Of a stretch of 53,319 nucleotides of DNA, positions 34,680-41,702 are shown piece after piece. Every line of letters starts with the position of its first letter. Position 1 is the stretch's first letter. The DNA comes from Sulfurisoma sp. (GTDB lineage Bacteria > Pseudomonadota > Gammaproteobacteria > Burkholderiales > Rhodocyclaceae). The stretch covers positions 1 through 53,319 of the forward strand of contig JAUYFI010000052.1 of NCBI GenBank assembly GCA_030691075.1, in the 5' to 3' direction. The notes beneath the pieces were generated by a model, which saw only the letters and a list, made by a program, of their open reading frames with translations, ran no database searches and was not told the DNA's origin. The translations under genes were made by a program, and so were the position numbers.

Positions 34680-35600
34680 TCAGGTCAGCAGGAGCGAGTG
34701 GTGGCGCAGGCGCGCGCCGAACTGGGTGTCGAGAATGGGGCGGCCATCGACGCTGGCATCGATGAGTCGCAGCACGCCGCCGTCGTTGCAGTCGGCGAGC
34801 AGGCGGTCGCCGTCGATGGTGAGCTTGGGCGAGGCGCCGCGCGGACGTGATGCGGGCTGGCGCAGCGAGCCGGCGACGACGAGGCGGTGGCCCTCGATCT
34901 CGAAAAAGGCGCCGGGGTAGGGCGGGGCGACGGCGCGGATCAGGTTGTGGATCGCGGCGGCGGGCTGGGTCCAGTCGATGCGGCCGTCCTCGGGTTTGCG
35001 GCCGCCGAAGTAGGAGCCCTTGGCCAAGTCCTGCGGCACATGCGGTGCCGTGCCGGCCAGCAGTGCCGGCAGCACGCCGTGCAGCGCCATCTCGGCGGCG
35101 AGCGTGACCTTGGCGAATACCTCGCCGGCCGTGTCGTCGGGCAGGATGGGCACCGCCTGCCGGGCGACGATATCGCCGGCGTCGGGCTTCTCGACCATGC
35201 GGTGCAGGGTGGCGCCGGTCTCGGCCTCGCCGTGCAGCACCGCCCAGTTCACCGGCACCCGGCCGCGATACTTGGGCAGCAGCGAGCCGTGCATGTTGTA
35301 GGCGCCGTGCTTCGCCAGGTCCAGCAGCGCCGGCTTGAGCATTTGCCGGTAGTAGAAGGAAAAGATGAAATCGGGAGCGGCCGCGGCGATCTGCGCCATG
35401 ATTTCCGGCGCATTGGGATCGTCGGGGGTGATGGCCGGGATGCCGTGGCGCGCGGCGGTGGCGGCGACACTGTCGAACCAGAGGGTCTCGTTCGGATTGT
35501 CGGTGTGCGTCACCACCAGCGCGACGTCCACGCCGCCGGCGAGCAGCGCCTTGAGGCAGCGCACGCCGACGTTGTGGTAGGCGAAAACGACGGCTTTCAT
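34680..35600 (-). CDS. arnA (formyltransferase half): Formyltransferase (stand-alone N-terminal domain of ArnA)
   Basis: 306 residues. It transfers formyl from N10-formyl-tetrahydrofolate to UDP-L-Ara4N. The catalytic triad region is NMHGSLLPKYRGRVPVNWAVLHGE (Asn and His), with Asp in EKPDAGDIV. The C-terminal OB-like subdomain follows (about residues 210-300). The N-terminus MKAVVFAYHNVGVRCLKALL matches ArnA. It starts 184 bp after arnC and is separated from the decarboxylase half by a TA module. Confidence 0.94.
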   Translation of the reverse strand: MKAVVFAYHNVGVRCLKALLAGGVDVALVVTHTDNPNETLWFDSVAATAARHGIPAITPDDPNAPEIMAQIAAAAPDFIFSFYYRQMLKPALLDLAKHGAYNMHGSLLPKYRGRVPVNWAVLHGEAETGATLHRMVEKPDAGDIVARQAVPILPDDTAGEVFAKVTLAAEMALHGVLPALLAGTAPHVPQDLAKGSYFGGRKPEDGRIDWTQPAAAIHNLIRAVAPPYPGAFFEIEGHRLVVAGSLRQPASRPRGASPKLTIDGDRLLADCNDGGVLRLIDASVDGRPILDTQFGARLRHHSLLLT

Positions 35601-35616
35601 CCCAAAAACCCCTGCT

Positions 35617-35773
35617 TCACCACGAAGACACCAAGAACACCAAGAACACCAAGAACACCAAGAAAACCCGAAGGATTTTGTGGAAAAGGGATGTCACCCG
35701 CCGGGTGAAGCACCCCATGCGTGCACCCCATTGTTCTGGGTGTCACTTTGTGCCCTTCGTGTCTTGGTGGTGA
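35617..35773. repeat. Inverted repeat with tandem 9-mers between arnC and the formyltransferase gene
   Basis: Four head-to-tail copies of ACACCAAGA occupy 35628-35663. The 19-bp arm at 35617-35635 (TCACCACGAAGACACCAAG) is inverted at 35755-35773 (CTTCGTGTCTTGGTGGTGA) with two mismatches. CACCACGAAG/ACACCAAG strings of this type are common intergenic elements in betaproteobacteria. No gene is seen in this 184-bp gap. Confidence 0.8.
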
Positions 35774-35784
35774 GGTTTTCAGGT

Positions 35785-36723
35785 TCATTCATTTTTCTCC
35801 AGCACCGCGTCGATGACGTAGCGCGGCCGGCGGCGCACTTCCTGGTAGACGCGTCCGACATATTCGCCGAGCAGGCCGACGGCGAAAAGCAGGATGCCGA
35901 TGAGGAAGAAGGCGATGCCGAACAGGGTGAACAGACCTTCGGCCTCTGGGCCGACTATCAGGCGCCGCACGGCGAGGAAGACGACGAATAGCGCCGAGAG
36001 GATGGACAGCACGATGCCGGCCATCGACACCATCTGCAGCGGCACCACCGAGAAACCGGTCATCAGGTCGAAATTGAGGCGGATCAGGCTGTAGATCGAA
36101 TACTTGGACTCGCCGGCCTCGCGCTCATCGTGCTCGACCGTCACCTCGACGGGATTGCGGGCAAAGGTGTAGCCCAGCGCCGGCAGGAAGGTGTTGACTT
36201 CGCGACACTCGTTGATCGCCGCGACAATGTCCCTGCTGTAGGCGCGCAGCATGCAGCCTTGGTCGGTCATCTTGATATGAGTGATGCGTTCGCGCACCCC
36301 GTTCATGGCACGCGAGGCCAGATGGCGCCAGAGGCTGTCGTTGCGCTGGTTGCGGATCGAGCCGACGTAATCGAAGCCCTCGTCCATCTTCGCCAGCAGC
36401 TTGCCGATTTCCTCCGGCGGGTTCTGCAGGTCGGCGTCGAGCGTGACGATTTTCTCGCCGCGACAGTGCTCGAAAGCCGCCATGATCGCGCGGTGCTGGC
36501 CGAAGTTGCCGTTGAACAGGATCACGCGGGTAACGTCGGGCCGCGCCTGGTATTGCTCGCGCAACATGGCGGCGGAGCGGTCGCGGCTGCCGTCGTTGAC
36601 GAAGACGATCTCGTAGCCGCGGCCGAGCGCGTCGAGCGCCGGGTAGAGCCGCGCGAACAGCGCCGGCAGGCCGGCTTCTTCGTTATAGACGGGGACGACG
36701 ATGGAGACTTCGGGTGTGGGCAT
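35785..36723 (-). CDS. arnC: Undecaprenyl-phosphate 4-deoxy-4-formamido-L-arabinose transferase
   Basis: 312 residues from the ATG at 36723 (MPTPEVSIVVPVYNEE). An upstream in-frame ATG at 36750 is possible. The GT-A family 2 domain contains VNDGSRDRSAAML, FGQHRAIMAAFEHCRGEKIVTLDADLQNPPEEI and the QGCMLRAYSRDIV block. Two membrane helices at the C-terminus (MVSMAGIVLSILSALFVVFLAV and FTLFGIAFFLIGILLFAVGLLGEYVGRVY) anchor it. It loads the formylated sugar onto undecaprenyl phosphate on the cytoplasmic face. Confidence 0.94.
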   Translation of the reverse strand: MPTPEVSIVVPVYNEEAGLPALFARLYPALDALGRGYEIVFVNDGSRDRSAAMLREQYQARPDVTRVILFNGNFGQHRAIMAAFEHCRGEKIVTLDADLQNPPEEIGKLLAKMDEGFDYVGSIRNQRNDSLWRHLASRAMNGVRERITHIKMTDQGCMLRAYSRDIVAAINECREVNTFLPALGYTFARNPVEVTVEHDEREAGESKYSIYSLIRLNFDLMTGFSVVPLQMVSMAGIVLSILSALFVVFLAVRRLIVGPEAEGLFTLFGIAFFLIGILLFAVGLLGEYVGRVYQEVRRRPRYVIDAVLEKNE

Positions 36724-36808
36724 GAGGGTGATGGCAGGTAGCTGTGTCATGGCTGATGGCAAGAAAGCGTGGCCCTTGGACTCCCGCCAGCGTTGATTGC
36801 CGAGGGAG

Positions 36809-37126
36809 TCAAACTTGCTGCCCCCTGTTCGTTTGCCTGCCGTCCATCCAGCGGCTGAACGATGCCTGGGATTCGCCCGATGGGCGCCCCAGCAGGAGTC
36901 CCTCCACGCTGATATCTTCGTCGATATCCTCCCAGTGAATTCCCATGCCACCGCCGATCAGCCGCCACCGCCCGCGCTCCTCGGCGGTCGCATGCGCCAG
37001 GCGCGGATACCAGTCGAGCGGCACCGAGATGCCGCGCCCGTCCTCGAGTTCCACGGCCAGCGAATGCTCATCCACCCTCACATCGCACGCGCAAGGAATC
37101 TCGAACTCAGTTGCCGAAATATGCAT
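36809..37126 (-). CDS. DUF2442 protein (antitoxin-like partner of DUF4160)
   Basis: 105 residues. DVRVDEHSLAVELEDGRGISVPLDWYPRLAHAT and WRLIGGGMGIHWEDIDEDISVEGLLLG are the DUF2442 signature. It overlaps the DUF4160 gene by 20 nt, the usual order for this pair. The pair is widely regarded as a toxin-antitoxin candidate, but which partner is toxic is not decided by sequence. The C-terminal SGESQASFSRWMDGRQ is normal for the family. Confidence 0.9.
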   Translation of the reverse strand: MHISATEFEIPCACDVRVDEHSLAVELEDGRGISVPLDWYPRLAHATAEERGRWRLIGGGMGIHWEDIDEDISVEGLLLGRPSGESQASFSRWMDGRQTNRGQQV

Positions 37127-37343
37127 ACCATTCCTCCTCGATTCGCTGTCGATTTTCCTCGATCAGGCCACGAATTCTATTCAACTCGGGCCGACCGAAT
37201 CCCTTGCTGTGATGCAACCGAACCGGACTCAACCAGAACTTCGCCACCATGCTGTCGCGTTCCACATGAACATGCACCGGCTCGCCCCGGTCACCGGCGT
37301 AGAAAAAGAAGCGATAAGGACCGATCCAGAAGATGGTGGGCAT
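37107..37343 (-). CDS. DUF4160 protein
   Basis: 78 residues. MPTIFWIGPYRFFFYAGDRGEPVHVHVERDSMVAKFWL, then LNRIRGLIEENRQRIEEEWYAYFG, is the complete DUF4160 domain with its H-V-H-V motif. It is the first gene of the DUF4160-DUF2442 pair. A GTGGTCTGTCCC repeat lies 25 bp upstream. Confidence 0.9.
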   Translation of the reverse strand: MPTIFWIGPYRFFFYAGDRGEPVHVHVERDSMVAKFWLSPVRLHHSKGFGRPELNRIRGLIEENRQRIEEEWYAYFGN

Positions 37344-37367
37344 GGCATCAATGATTAGTTGGGCGGA

Positions 37368-37387
37368 GAAACCGTGGTCTGTCCCTT
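37368..37387 (+). repeat. Copy of the GAAAAACGTGGTCTGTCCCC repeat
   Basis: GAAACCGTGGTCTGTCCCTT, similar to 6161-6180 and 7051-7070. It is again next to a TA-like pair. It lies in the 270-bp stretch 37344-37613, which otherwise holds only the DUF433 fragment. Confidence 0.65.
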
Positions 37388-37447
37388 ATTTGGCAAATGG
37401 CTACTGGGGCGGAGGGCAAGGGGGCGGCGGATTTCACGGGTGATTCG

Positions 37448-37531
37448 TCAGCATTCGTTCCGAGTTCCGGCGACGCAGGCGCGGCCCTTGCGGATCGCGG
37501 GATCGACGTGAATGTGATGTTGCCAGATCAT
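37448..37531 (-). pseudogene. 5' fragment of a DUF433 gene
   Basis: From the ATG at 37531, with an excellent SD (AAGGAGG), the minus strand encodes MIWQHHIHVDPAIRKGRACV then AGTRNEC and stops. The start of DUF433 proteins (antitoxin-associated, with I-x-x-D-P-x-I-x-x-G-K-x-x-x-x-GTR) is clear, but only 27 of about 75 residues remain before the frame is lost. Confidence 0.65.
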
Positions 37532-37613
37532 CCGATTGCCTCCTTGAGCGGAATTATGCCGCCAGTTCAGGCGATTCCAGTGAACAACGCGAACGCCCGA
37601 TTCACTTTGAGCA

Positions 37614-39233
37614 TCATCGCGCCGTCCGGGCGACCCGTTTCGCCGCAGCCTTCAGGTCGAAGCGCTCGGGGTCGAAGTCGGCGCCGATCCATTCCATGTA
37701 CATGTCGTGCTCATCGTGCTTCGGATCGGCCAGCGCCGCCAGCATGTCGGCATAGCCCCAGGGGCCGCCGCAGTCCTCGGGCGGGCAGGCGCGCTCGCCG
37801 GCCAGCAGCGCGGCGGCGGGAGCGGATGGGTCGGGCGGCAGGCGGCGTTCGACGGCGATGGTGTGGTGCCAGTCGTCGCCGAAGTCGTACCAGTACTTGA
37901 ACTTGCGTTTTTTGCCGATGGCATCCAGCAGGGCGAGGGTGTCCTCGGGAACGACTTCGGGCATGTCGGGGAAGTCGCCGTCGCCCGCCATGCCGATGTG
38001 CTCGTCGCCAACGACGAACTCGTGCATGTGGCTGTCATCCCAGCCCAGGGCTTCCTGGATGACGCGGTGCAGCTGGGCGAAGGTCAGCGAATCGCGCACG
38101 ACGACTCGGCGCCAGACGGCGGGCCGGACGTTGTCGATTTCGATGCGCAGTTGCAGCAGGCCGGAATCCGCCGCGGTCCGCTTGGCGCGCGGGGCGGATT
38201 TTTTCGCGCGCGCGGGCGGCGCGGTCGGCACGCCCATCGTCGTCAGCATCGAATCCAGAACGTCCAGCGGGTCGATGTTCTCGCCGGTGAGGAACATTTT
38301 GGCCATGGCCGGGTTTGCGGCGATCGCCAGCAGCAGCGCTATCAGTTCCTCGTTGGCGGGGTCTTTTTGCTTCTTCAGCTTCCGCGCCCAGAAGGCCGCC
38401 TGTTTGGCGGCTTCCTTGTCGCGCCCCTGGTGGGACAGCAGCAGCACTTCGGTATGCGAATTGGCTGGATCGTCGGGCCGTAGCGCCCGGGCTTCGTCGA
38501 AGGCGCGCCAGGCCGCGTCCCATTGCTCCCGGTCGGCCAATCGGGTCGACTGGCGCAGCAGGGCATGAAAGCGCAACTCGTCGTTGCCGTCGTTCAACGC
38601 TTCCGTCAGCGTGCGTTCGCGCAGTTTTTCATCGGAGTAGGTATCCATCAGTCCGTCGAAGACGGCGACGAAGCGACCGTCGCGCCGCGCCGTGCCGTCC
38701 CAGAGCGATTGCAGCAGTGCCAGGGCATCGTCGTCGCGCCCCTCTTTGTGCCACTCGTTGGCGACGTAGGCGACTTCCTCGGGATTCAGATTGTCGAACG
38801 GAAGTTTCGCGTAACGACTGCGCGGCAGGGTGTCGAGCACGGGGCCGAGCAGACTGACCTGGTCGATGCCGAGCAAGTGGGTCGGCGCATTGGCGCAGCA
38901 GTCGGCGTATGTCTCGGCGGACCCGCAGGGGCAGGGGGCGTCGCGTGCCGGCTCGGGCAGCGGCTGCCGGCGAAAGTCCTGGTCGGGCCAGGGCACGGCG
39001 TTCCACAGGAGGCGAGCCAGAATGTGCGCCAGCGCGCGCACCGCCCGTGGGTCGCCCGTCGTTTGTTCGCGCAGCGCGTCCGGCAGGTACAGCGGGAGGC
39101 GCTCGCTCAGCCAGTCGAGGAATTGCGGGAATTCGCGCAGGAGCAGCATTTCCTTGACGGCGAGATGGAGCATTTCAATGAATGGATCGCCGTCGGCGGA
39201 ATTGTTGGATTCGTCGTCGAACAGGTCTTTCAT
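37614..39233 (-). CDS. SEC-C motif and plasmid pRiA4b ORF-3-like domain protein
   Basis: 539 residues. After a helical N-terminal region comes a zinc-binding SEC-C motif (DAPCPCGSAETYADCC, about residue 100). A TPR-like helical middle follows (about 150-330). The pRiA4b ORF-3-like domain fills the C-terminal 190 residues (LLQLRIEIDNVRPAVWRRVVVRDSLTFAQLHRVIQEALGWDDSHMHEF; KYWYDFGDDWHHTIAVE; PPEDCGGPWGYADML). The biochemical role of the ORF-3 domain is unknown. It interrupts the arn gene order and is probably accessory. The start ATG at 39233 fits the end of the intergenic gap. Confidence 0.88.
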   Translation of the reverse strand: MKDLFDDESNNSADGDPFIEMLHLAVKEMLLLREFPQFLDWLSERLPLYLPDALREQTTGDPRAVRALAHILARLLWNAVPWPDQDFRRQPLPEPARDAPCPCGSAETYADCCANAPTHLLGIDQVSLLGPVLDTLPRSRYAKLPFDNLNPEEVAYVANEWHKEGRDDDALALLQSLWDGTARRDGRFVAVFDGLMDTYSDEKLRERTLTEALNDGNDELRFHALLRQSTRLADREQWDAAWRAFDEARALRPDDPANSHTEVLLLSHQGRDKEAAKQAAFWARKLKKQKDPANEELIALLLAIAANPAMAKMFLTGENIDPLDVLDSMLTTMGVPTAPPARAKKSAPRAKRTAADSGLLQLRIEIDNVRPAVWRRVVVRDSLTFAQLHRVIQEALGWDDSHMHEFVVGDEHIGMAGDGDFPDMPEVVPEDTLALLDAIGKKRKFKYWYDFGDDWHHTIAVERRLPPDPSAPAAALLAGERACPPEDCGGPWGYADMLAALADPKHDEHDMYMEWIGADFDPERFDLKAAAKRVARTAR

Positions 39234-39274
39234 GTCGCCAGTACCTTTCTTGAAATGGTCGAGGGAGCGCCGTC

Positions 39275-40216
39275 TTACATCGCTTCCAGTTCCAGCACCG
39301 CCACGCTGACATGGCGGCCGAAGTGGAGGTCGAAGCCCTCCCAGCCGGTGTAGGGGGCGACGGCGGCCTTGACGGTGTCCTTCATTTCGTAATCCTTCTT
39401 CCCGGCGTCGTATTCGCGTTTGACTGTCTCGAACAGCGAGGACAAGTAGCCGCGGTAGGCGGAGACGATCTCTCGGCTGCCGCTCTTGCCGTGGCCGGGC
39501 ACGAAGACACGGGCGGAAATGGCCAGCGCCCGGTCGCAGGCGGCGATGTTGCCCTTGAAGGTGCCGTCGTTCATTTGGCCGAAGCGGCCGTTCATGACGT
39601 TGTCGCCGAGGAAGAGCAAATTCTCGGAGGGAACTTCGATCATGATGTCCGTGCCGGAGTGCGCCTTCTCCGGCGCGTGGATGCGGAATTCGATGCCGCC
39701 GGCCTTGAATGCCTGGCTCTCGACGACGGGGACGGTGGGGATCACGGCGCGGGTGCCGCGCGTGTAGCCTTTAGTCAGACGCTCCATGATGTCGAGCCAG
39801 CGCGCGGCGGCGCCTTCGTGCGCGGCGCGGATCATCTCGGGATGGGCCATGATCTTCGCCTTCGGGTAGGCATCGTGGATGGCCTGGTTGCCGAACCAGT
39901 GGTCGCCATGCACGTGGGTGTTGAGTACGTGGGTGACGGGCTTGCGAGTCAGCTTGCGGATCTGGCGCAGCACCATGCGGCCGGCCTGCACGCTGGAGCC
40001 GGGGTCGATCACCACTACGCCGTCGCTGGTGACGACGAAGGCGGGGTTGTTCATGAAGCCCTGGTTTTCGACCGAAGGGTCGCCGAGCGGGCCGTGGATG
40101 ACCCAGGTGCGCGGCGCGACCTGGACGGGGGCGTGGTCGCGCAGCTCGGCGGCGAAAGCGGCGGAGGCGGCGGTCAGCAGCAGAACGATGGCGGCAAGGC
40201 GCGTCGGCTGTCTCAT
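39275..40216 (-). CDS. Secreted metallo-beta-lactamase-fold hydrolase
   Basis: 313 residues from the ATG at 40216. A signal peptide (RLAAIVLLLTAASAAFA) indicates the periplasm. The metal motif is THVHGDHWFGN, with further ligands in LFLGDNVMNGRFG and VFVPGHGKSG. The family (SoxH-like/quinoprotein-associated zinc hydrolases among others) has varied substrates. Its start overlaps the arnB stop by 4 nt, so it is translated with the arn genes, which gives no precise function. Confidence 0.88.
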   Translation of the reverse strand: MRQPTRLAAIVLLLTAASAAFAAELRDHAPVQVAPRTWVIHGPLGDPSVENQGFMNNPAFVVTSDGVVVIDPGSSVQAGRMVLRQIRKLTRKPVTHVLNTHVHGDHWFGNQAIHDAYPKAKIMAHPEMIRAAHEGAAARWLDIMERLTKGYTRGTRAVIPTVPVVESQAFKAGGIEFRIHAPEKAHSGTDIMIEVPSENLLFLGDNVMNGRFGQMNDGTFKGNIAACDRALAISARVFVPGHGKSGSREIVSAYRGYLSSLFETVKREYDAGKKDYEMKDTVKAAVAPYTGWEGFDLHFGRHVSVAVLELEAM

Positions 40217-41334
40217 GTCGTAAGCGGAAGAATCTGTTCGATCGCGGCGCAGACGCGATCCACGTCGGCCTCGCTCATCGCCGGGAAAAGCGGCAGTGTA
40301 ATGGTTCTGGCGCCGACCCGTTCCGCCACGGGGAAGTCGCCGGGTTGCCAGCCAAGCTTGCGGTAGAGGGAGAACAGGTGCAGCGCGGGATAGTGCACGC
40401 CGACGCCGATGCCACGTTCCTTCATGGCGGCGATGAAGGCGCCGCGATCCACGCCGTCGGGCAGCAGCGGCTGGAACATGTGCCAGTTGGAGTTTTCGAA
40501 GTCGGCCGGGGGCAGTTCGAGGCCGAGAGCCGGGTCGAGCAGTTCGAAATAGCGGCGGGCGAGGACGCGGCGGCGTTCGGTGAATTCGGCGAGGTGCTTG
40601 AACTGGCCGAGGCCGATGGCGGCGGCGATGTCGGTGAGGTTGGACTTGCCGCCGAGCACGTCGACGTCCATGCCGCCGTCGGGGAAACGCTTGACCCCTT
40701 GCAGGCGCAGGCGCTCGCACAGCGCCGGATCGACGTCGGCCGGCAGCACCAGCGCGCCGCCCTCGCCGGTGGTGAGGTTCTTGTTGGCGTGGAAGCTGAA
40801 GGAGACGAAGTCCCCGGTCGAGCCGATAGGGCTGCCGTTCCACGAGGCGCCGAGCGACTGGGCGGCGTCCTCGATCACGCGGAGATTGTGCTTGCCGGCG
40901 ATGGCGTAAAGGCGGTCGCGGTCGACGGGCAGGCCGGCCAGATCGACGGGGATGATGGCTCGGGTCTCCGCCGTGATGGCGTCTTCGAGCTGGTCGAGGT
41001 CGATGTTGCGCGTGACGGGGTCGATGTCGACGAACACCGGCGTCGCCCCGACTTCCAGAATCACGTTGGCGGTGGCGACCCAGGTCAGCGGCGTGGTAAT
41101 CACCGTGTCGCCAGCGCCGACTTTTGCCAGACGCAGCGCAACTTCCAGCGTGGCGGTGCCGGAGCTGAAGGCACGTACCGGGCGGTCGCCGCAGTATGCG
41201 GACAGCGCGGCCTCGAAGGCCTGCACCTTCGGGCCGCTGGTGATCCAGCCCGAGCGCAGCACGTTCGCGACGTCGGCGATGGTTTCCTCGTCGATGCTGG
41301 GCCGCGTGAAGGGGAGAAAAGGCTGGGTGCTCAT
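40213..41334 (-). CDS. arnB: UDP-4-amino-4-deoxy-L-arabinose--oxoglutarate aminotransferase (DegT/DnrJ family)
   Basis: 373 residues. It is a PLP enzyme that aminates UDP-4-keto-pentose. FLPFTRPSIDEETIADV, SGWITSGPKVQAFE, VIEDAAQSLGAS and the PLP-lysine block FSFHANKNLTTGEGGALV are present and aligned with ArnB. The assignment among DegT enzymes rests on the arn context. A perfect dispersed 16-mer reads KVGAGDT at the position where E. coli ArnB has KIGKGDE, with no change in length. It overlaps the small exporter-like gene before it and the MBL gene after it by 4 nt each. Confidence 0.92.
   Translation of the reverse strand: MSTQPFLPFTRPSIDEETIADVANVLRSGWITSGPKVQAFEAALSAYCGDRPVRAFSSGTATLEVALRLAKVGAGDTVITTPLTWVATANVILEVGATPVFVDIDPVTRNIDLDQLEDAITAETRAIIPVDLAGLPVDRDRLYAIAGKHNLRVIEDAAQSLGASWNGSPIGSTGDFVSFSFHANKNLTTGEGGALVLPADVDPALCERLRLQGVKRFPDGGMDVDVLGGKSNLTDIAAAIGLGQFKHLAEFTERRRVLARRYFELLDPALGLELPPADFENSNWHMFQPLLPDGVDRGAFIAAMKERGIGVGVHYPALHLFSLYRKLGWQPGDFPVAERVGARTITLPLFPAMSEADVDRVCAAIEQILPLTT
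41101..41125 (-). repeat. Dispersed 16-mer, copy R14 (perfect), in arnB
   Basis: The minus strand reads AAAAGTCGGCGCTGGCGACA then CGGTG. It is translated KVGAGDTV. Confidence 0.92.
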
Positions 41335-41702
41335 GCCTTTGCCACGATCCAGACGCCGACGATGATGAAGCCGATGCCGACGAGCTTCTGCGCGGTGATG
41401 GCTTCGCCGAAAAGGTAGTAGGCCAGCACGGCATTGACGACGTAGCCGATGGACAGCATCGGATAGGCAATGCTGACCGGCACGCGCGACAGCGCCATGA
41501 TCCAGATGACGACGCTCACCACATAGCAGGTCAGCCCGCCGATGATGTAGGGATTGGCCGCGATCTTGAGGCCGATGGGCACCACGTTGTCCAGATGGAA
41601 GTCGAAGTGGCCGACGGCGTTGGTGCCGCTCTTGAGGAAGAGCTGGGCGGCGGCGTTGAGCAGCACGCCGGCGAGGACGAGCGAGAAGGAGACGAGGGTC
41701 AT
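41331..41702 (-). CDS. EmrE/ArnE-like four-helix membrane protein
   Basis: 123 residues from the ATG at 41702. Four helices are visible: VSFSLVLAGVLLNAAAQLFLKSG, PYIIGGLTCYVVSVVIWIMALS, SIAYPMLSIGYVVNAVLAYYLFG and LVGIGFIIVGVWIVAKA. It is a small drug/metabolite transporter family member, fused to neither partner. In the arn setting it is likely the flippase subunit for undecaprenyl-phosphate-L-Ara4N, normally an ArnE/ArnF heterodimer. Only one subunit is seen here. It overlaps both neighbours by 4 nt. Confidence 0.88.
   Translation of the reverse strand: MTLVSFSLVLAGVLLNAAAQLFLKSGTNAVGHFDFHLDNVVPIGLKIAANPYIIGGLTCYVVSVVIWIMALSRVPVSIAYPMLSIGYVVNAVLAYYLFGEAITAQKLVGIGFIIVGVWIVAKA

Noticed and set aside
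35628..35663. Tandem 9-mers as a CRISPR array
   Set aside because: Units are contiguous without spacers and too short. No cas genes are present in the window.
37397..37900. A plus-strand gene antisense to the SEC-C/ORF-3 gene end
   Set aside because: No domain, Arg-rich C-terminus typical of a shadow, and it covers a clear DUF433 start on the other strand.
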